From assembly GCA_047614125.1 (NCBI GenBank), contig JBLHHI010000048.1, positions 1 to 24,062 of the forward strand: 24,062 nucleotides of DNA, read 5' to 3'. Made by a program: the position numbers and the translations under genes. Below the pieces are notes generated by a model, which was not told the origin of the DNA, did no database searches, and worked only from the letters and a program-made list of their open reading frames with translations. The stretch's first letter is position 1, and the number at the start of each line of letters is the position of its first letter. Of the stretch, positions 21,977-24,062 are shown in pieces. The DNA comes from JBLHHI01 sp047614125 (GTDB lineage: Bacteria; Bacteroidota; Bacteroidia; NS11-12g; UBA9320).

Positions 21977-22936
21977 ATGATGAAAATACTCGCAAACGAT
22001 GGCATAGATGCCAAAGGAAAAGAAATACTGGAACAAGCTGGCTTTGAAGTACATACTGACTTCATTCCTGCCGACGAATTGATGGAGCGCATAAACGATT
22101 ATGTTGCGCTTATTGTTCGAAGTGCCACCAAAGTTCGAAAACCTCTTTTGGATAAAATGACCAATACTAAGCTGGTTTTACGCGCAGGTGTTGGCCTGGA
22201 TAACATAGATTTAGACTATGCCAAGCAATGTGGTGTAACCGTTCAAAACACCCCAGCGGCTTCTTCAAATAGCGTAGCCGAGTTGGTAATGGCGCACATG
22301 TTAAGCTGTGCCCGTTGTTTGAGTTTCACCAACCGGGAAATGCCGGAACACGGTGCTACCAACTTTAAGGAGCTGAAAAAAAGCACCTCGAATGGGATAG
22401 AGCTCAACGGAAAAACCTTGGGCATAATTGGCATGGGAAGAATTGGAAGAGAAACGGCACGAATGGCCATGGGTTTAGGAATGAATGTAATTGCTTTTGA
22501 CGCCTTTATAAAAGAGGCAGAAGTTGAATTGTCCTTTCATAAATCTTTGAAAATTAGCAATGTAAAAGTGATGTTGAGGTCAATTTCTAAAGAAGAAGTT
22601 CTTCGAAACGCCGACTTTATTTCGTTGCACATTCCAGGAGGGGGGACAACGGTTATTGGCAAAGACGAACTGGCAATTATGAAACCTGGAGCCTGTCTAA
22701 TTAATTGTGCTCGGGGTGGAGTGGTAGATGAGGTGGCTTTGAATGAAGCATTAAATACCAAACACTTATCATCGGCAGCCTTAGATGTATTTGAGACAGA
22801 ACCTCCGGTTTATTTGGACATATTAAAGCATGATAACATTTCGCTTTCTCCACATATTGGGGCGTCTACAGTTGAAGCGCAAGAGCGAATTGGTGAAGAA
22901 TTGGCCAGCCACATCATAACTTTTTTTAAGTCATAA
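21977..22936 (+). CDS. serA: D-3-phosphoglycerate dehydrogenase, short form
   Basis: SerA oxidises 3-phosphoglycerate with NAD+, the first committed step of serine synthesis. The 319-residue product has only the substrate and nucleotide domains and no C-terminal ACT domain, so serine feedback through ACT is not expected. Visible motifs are the Rossmann loop GMGRIG at 152-157 with D175 ending the next strand, catalytic R246 in NCARGGVVDE, E275 in FETEPPV and H293 in SPHIGAS. It starts one base after serC and is followed after 25 bases by the DUF1015 gene. The general 2-hydroxyacid dehydrogenase family is broader, but pairing with serC makes SerA the best call. Confidence 0.93.
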   Translation: MMKILANDGIDAKGKEILEQAGFEVHTDFIPADELMERINDYVALIVRSATKVRKPLLDKMTNTKLVLRAGVGLDNIDLDYAKQCGVTVQNTPAASSNSVAELVMAHMLSCARCLSFTNREMPEHGATNFKELKKSTSNGIELNGKTLGIIGMGRIGRETARMAMGLGMNVIAFDAFIKEAEVELSFHKSLKISNVKVMLRSISKEEVLRNADFISLHIPGGGTTVIGKDELAIMKPGACLINCARGGVVDEVALNEALNTKHLSSAALDVFETEPPVYLDILKHDNISLSPHIGASTVEAQERIGEELASHIITFFKS

Positions 22937-22961
22937 CGCAGAATAACGATTCGTATTAAAC

Positions 22962-24062
22962 TTGCCACGTCTTAGTCCTTTTTCGGCATTTCGCCCTGAA
23001 CCAAGCTTGGCGAATTCAGTATCTGCTTCTGCCACCGATTTTGCGTCGGAAGCGGAGATGATTCTTGATTTAAAAGCCAATCCTGATTCATACCTTTATG
23101 TAACCAAATCGCACCTCATTCTTGCGGATGTTACGAATGATCCCAAGTCGATGTTTCCCTTTGCGGCCAATTTTATCAACCGCTTAAAAGAGGAAGGAAA
23201 ACTTGTCCAAGACCAAAACGATTCATATTACATTTATCGACAAACCCTAAATGGAGAATCCCATACTGGCATAGTTGGTTTGTGTGATATGATTGATTAT
23301 CAGGAGGATAGAATAAAAAAACACGAACTTACTAAGCCAGAACGCGAGTACTTCATTTCCAACTTAATTAAAACTACCAACACGATTGGAGAACCTTTGC
23401 TCATGTCTCATACGCATAAGCAATCATTGGAAGATTTGCTTCGAATAATGATTATTCCCGACCCAGATTTGAGCTTTGATTCGCACAATTGCCATCATCA
23501 AATATGGGCAATCAATGAGCCAGAAAACTTGGAGAAAATTGCCTTTGAAATGGAAAGCATTTCTGATTATTACATCATGGATGGTCATCATAGGGCCGCA
23601 AGTGCAAACAATATTTACCAGTCAGATCCTTCAGAAAAAAATAGATATGTTCTTTCATTGGTTTTGGATGCGAATCAATTAAAGATTAAACCCTTTCACC
23701 GCTTTATCGAAGGCTGTTCGCTGCCACACGAACAACTGATGGAAAAGTTGGCATTGAACTTCGAAATTACAGAAACCAAAGATTATGTTCTTCATCCTGA
23801 GCAACAAGGTGATTTCGTTTTGAAATGTTGCAGGGGAGATTTCTACTTAACAACAAAAAAGGAGATGAAGGGCCTGGATGTAAGTATTTTAGAAAACTTG
23901 GTTATCAAGCCCATTTTTCAAATTCAGGATTCAAGATCCGACGAAAGAATACAATTCATTTCGGACAACGAAGAATTACAACTCGCCTTAACGAAATTGG
24001 AGAGTCCAGACAATTTTTTGTTTCTTTTACACCCCTGTCGATTTGAGGATATTTCTCATGCA
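22962..24062 (+). CDS. DUF1015-family protein (3' end outside window)
   Basis: The frame is open from a stop at 22944 to the window end, giving 367 residues. The family is usually ~400-430, so perhaps 40-60 residues are missing. The start is a TTG at 22962 (giving PRLSPFSAFRPEP, the usual DUF1015 opening); the first ATG is 32 codons later, after conserved sequence. Family motifs are SYLYVTKS at 43-50, IKKHELTKPERE at 118-129, the hallmark DGHHR at 207-211 (YYIMDGHHRAASA) and IKPFHRFI at 242-249. The DGHHR block resembles the phosphate-binding motif of ParB/sulfiredoxin-fold enzymes. It directly follows serC and serA in one unit. The function is unknown; a link to serine or phosphoserine metabolism is an inference from context. 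Confidence 0.88.
   Translation, partial: MPRLSPFSAFRPEPSLANSVSASATDFASEAEMILDLKANPDSYLYVTKSHLILADVTNDPKSMFPFAANFINRLKEEGKLVQDQNDSYYIYRQTLNGESHTGIVGLCDMIDYQEDRIKKHELTKPEREYFISNLIKTTNTIGEPLLMSHTHKQSLEDLLRIMIIPDPDLSFDSHNCHHQIWAINEPENLEKIAFEMESISDYYIMDGHHRAASANNIYQSDPSEKNRYVLSLVLDANQLKIKPFHRFIEGCSLPHEQLMEKLALNFEITETKDYVLHPEQQGDFVLKCCRGDFYLTTKKEMKGLDVSILENLVIKPIFQIQDSRSDERIQFISDNEELQLALTKLESPDNFLFLLHPCRFEDISHA

Overview
The window looks like chromosomal housekeeping DNA from a Bacteroidota bacterium, most plausibly Flavobacteriales-like. The evidence is a secreted protein with a type IX secretion C-terminal sorting domain, little Shine-Dalgarno signal before most genes, and several promoters of the Bacteroidota form TTG-N19/20-TAnnTTTG. 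Family-level protein resemblance (YihY, PrmA, DUF6428, DUF1015) points the same way. The genus cannot be fixed from sequence alone.

Layout. 1-962: the 3' end of prfC (release factor 3) meets convergent clpS. 1021-6915 (minus): prmA, a 1478-residue secreted protein of unknown function and plsY form a tight operon. 7000-9702 (minus): a 900-residue Ig-like/PKD surface protein with a T9SS signal. 9946-10104 (minus): tRNA-Cys with a recognisable promoter and terminator. 10233-11741 (plus): a GH3-family adenylating enzyme. 11844-13831 (plus): rseP, hscB, then tRNA-Leu(CAA), whose promoter lies inside the 3' end of hscB. 14112-16345 (plus): ruvX/yqgF, def, a UbiA-type prenyltransferase and a small hypothetical gene. 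16381-18964 (minus): an arsenic operon, arsR - DUF6428 - arsC - acr3, headed by a 30-bp palindrome that covers the -33 promoter element. 19040-19520: a 243-bp tandem duplication of a hairpin-bearing intergenic element. 19579-19744 (minus): tRNA-Ser(UGA) with promoter and terminator. 19746-20705 (minus): a YihY/BrkB membrane protein. 20920-24062 (plus): serC, serA and a DUF1015 gene that runs off the window.

How the genes work together. The ars operon is a complete detoxification unit: ArsR senses, a thioredoxin-type ArsC reduces arsenate, Acr3 exports arsenite, and a Cys-rich DUF6428 protein accompanies them. SerA and SerC carry out the first two steps of serine synthesis. No phosphoserine phosphatase gene is seen, and a DUF1015 protein follows them in the same transcription unit.

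No obviously new defence or mobile system was found. The best leads are the DUF1015-serCA link, the 1478-residue secreted protein between prmA and plsY, the ars operator with the Cys-pair proteins, and the tandem hairpin repeat.
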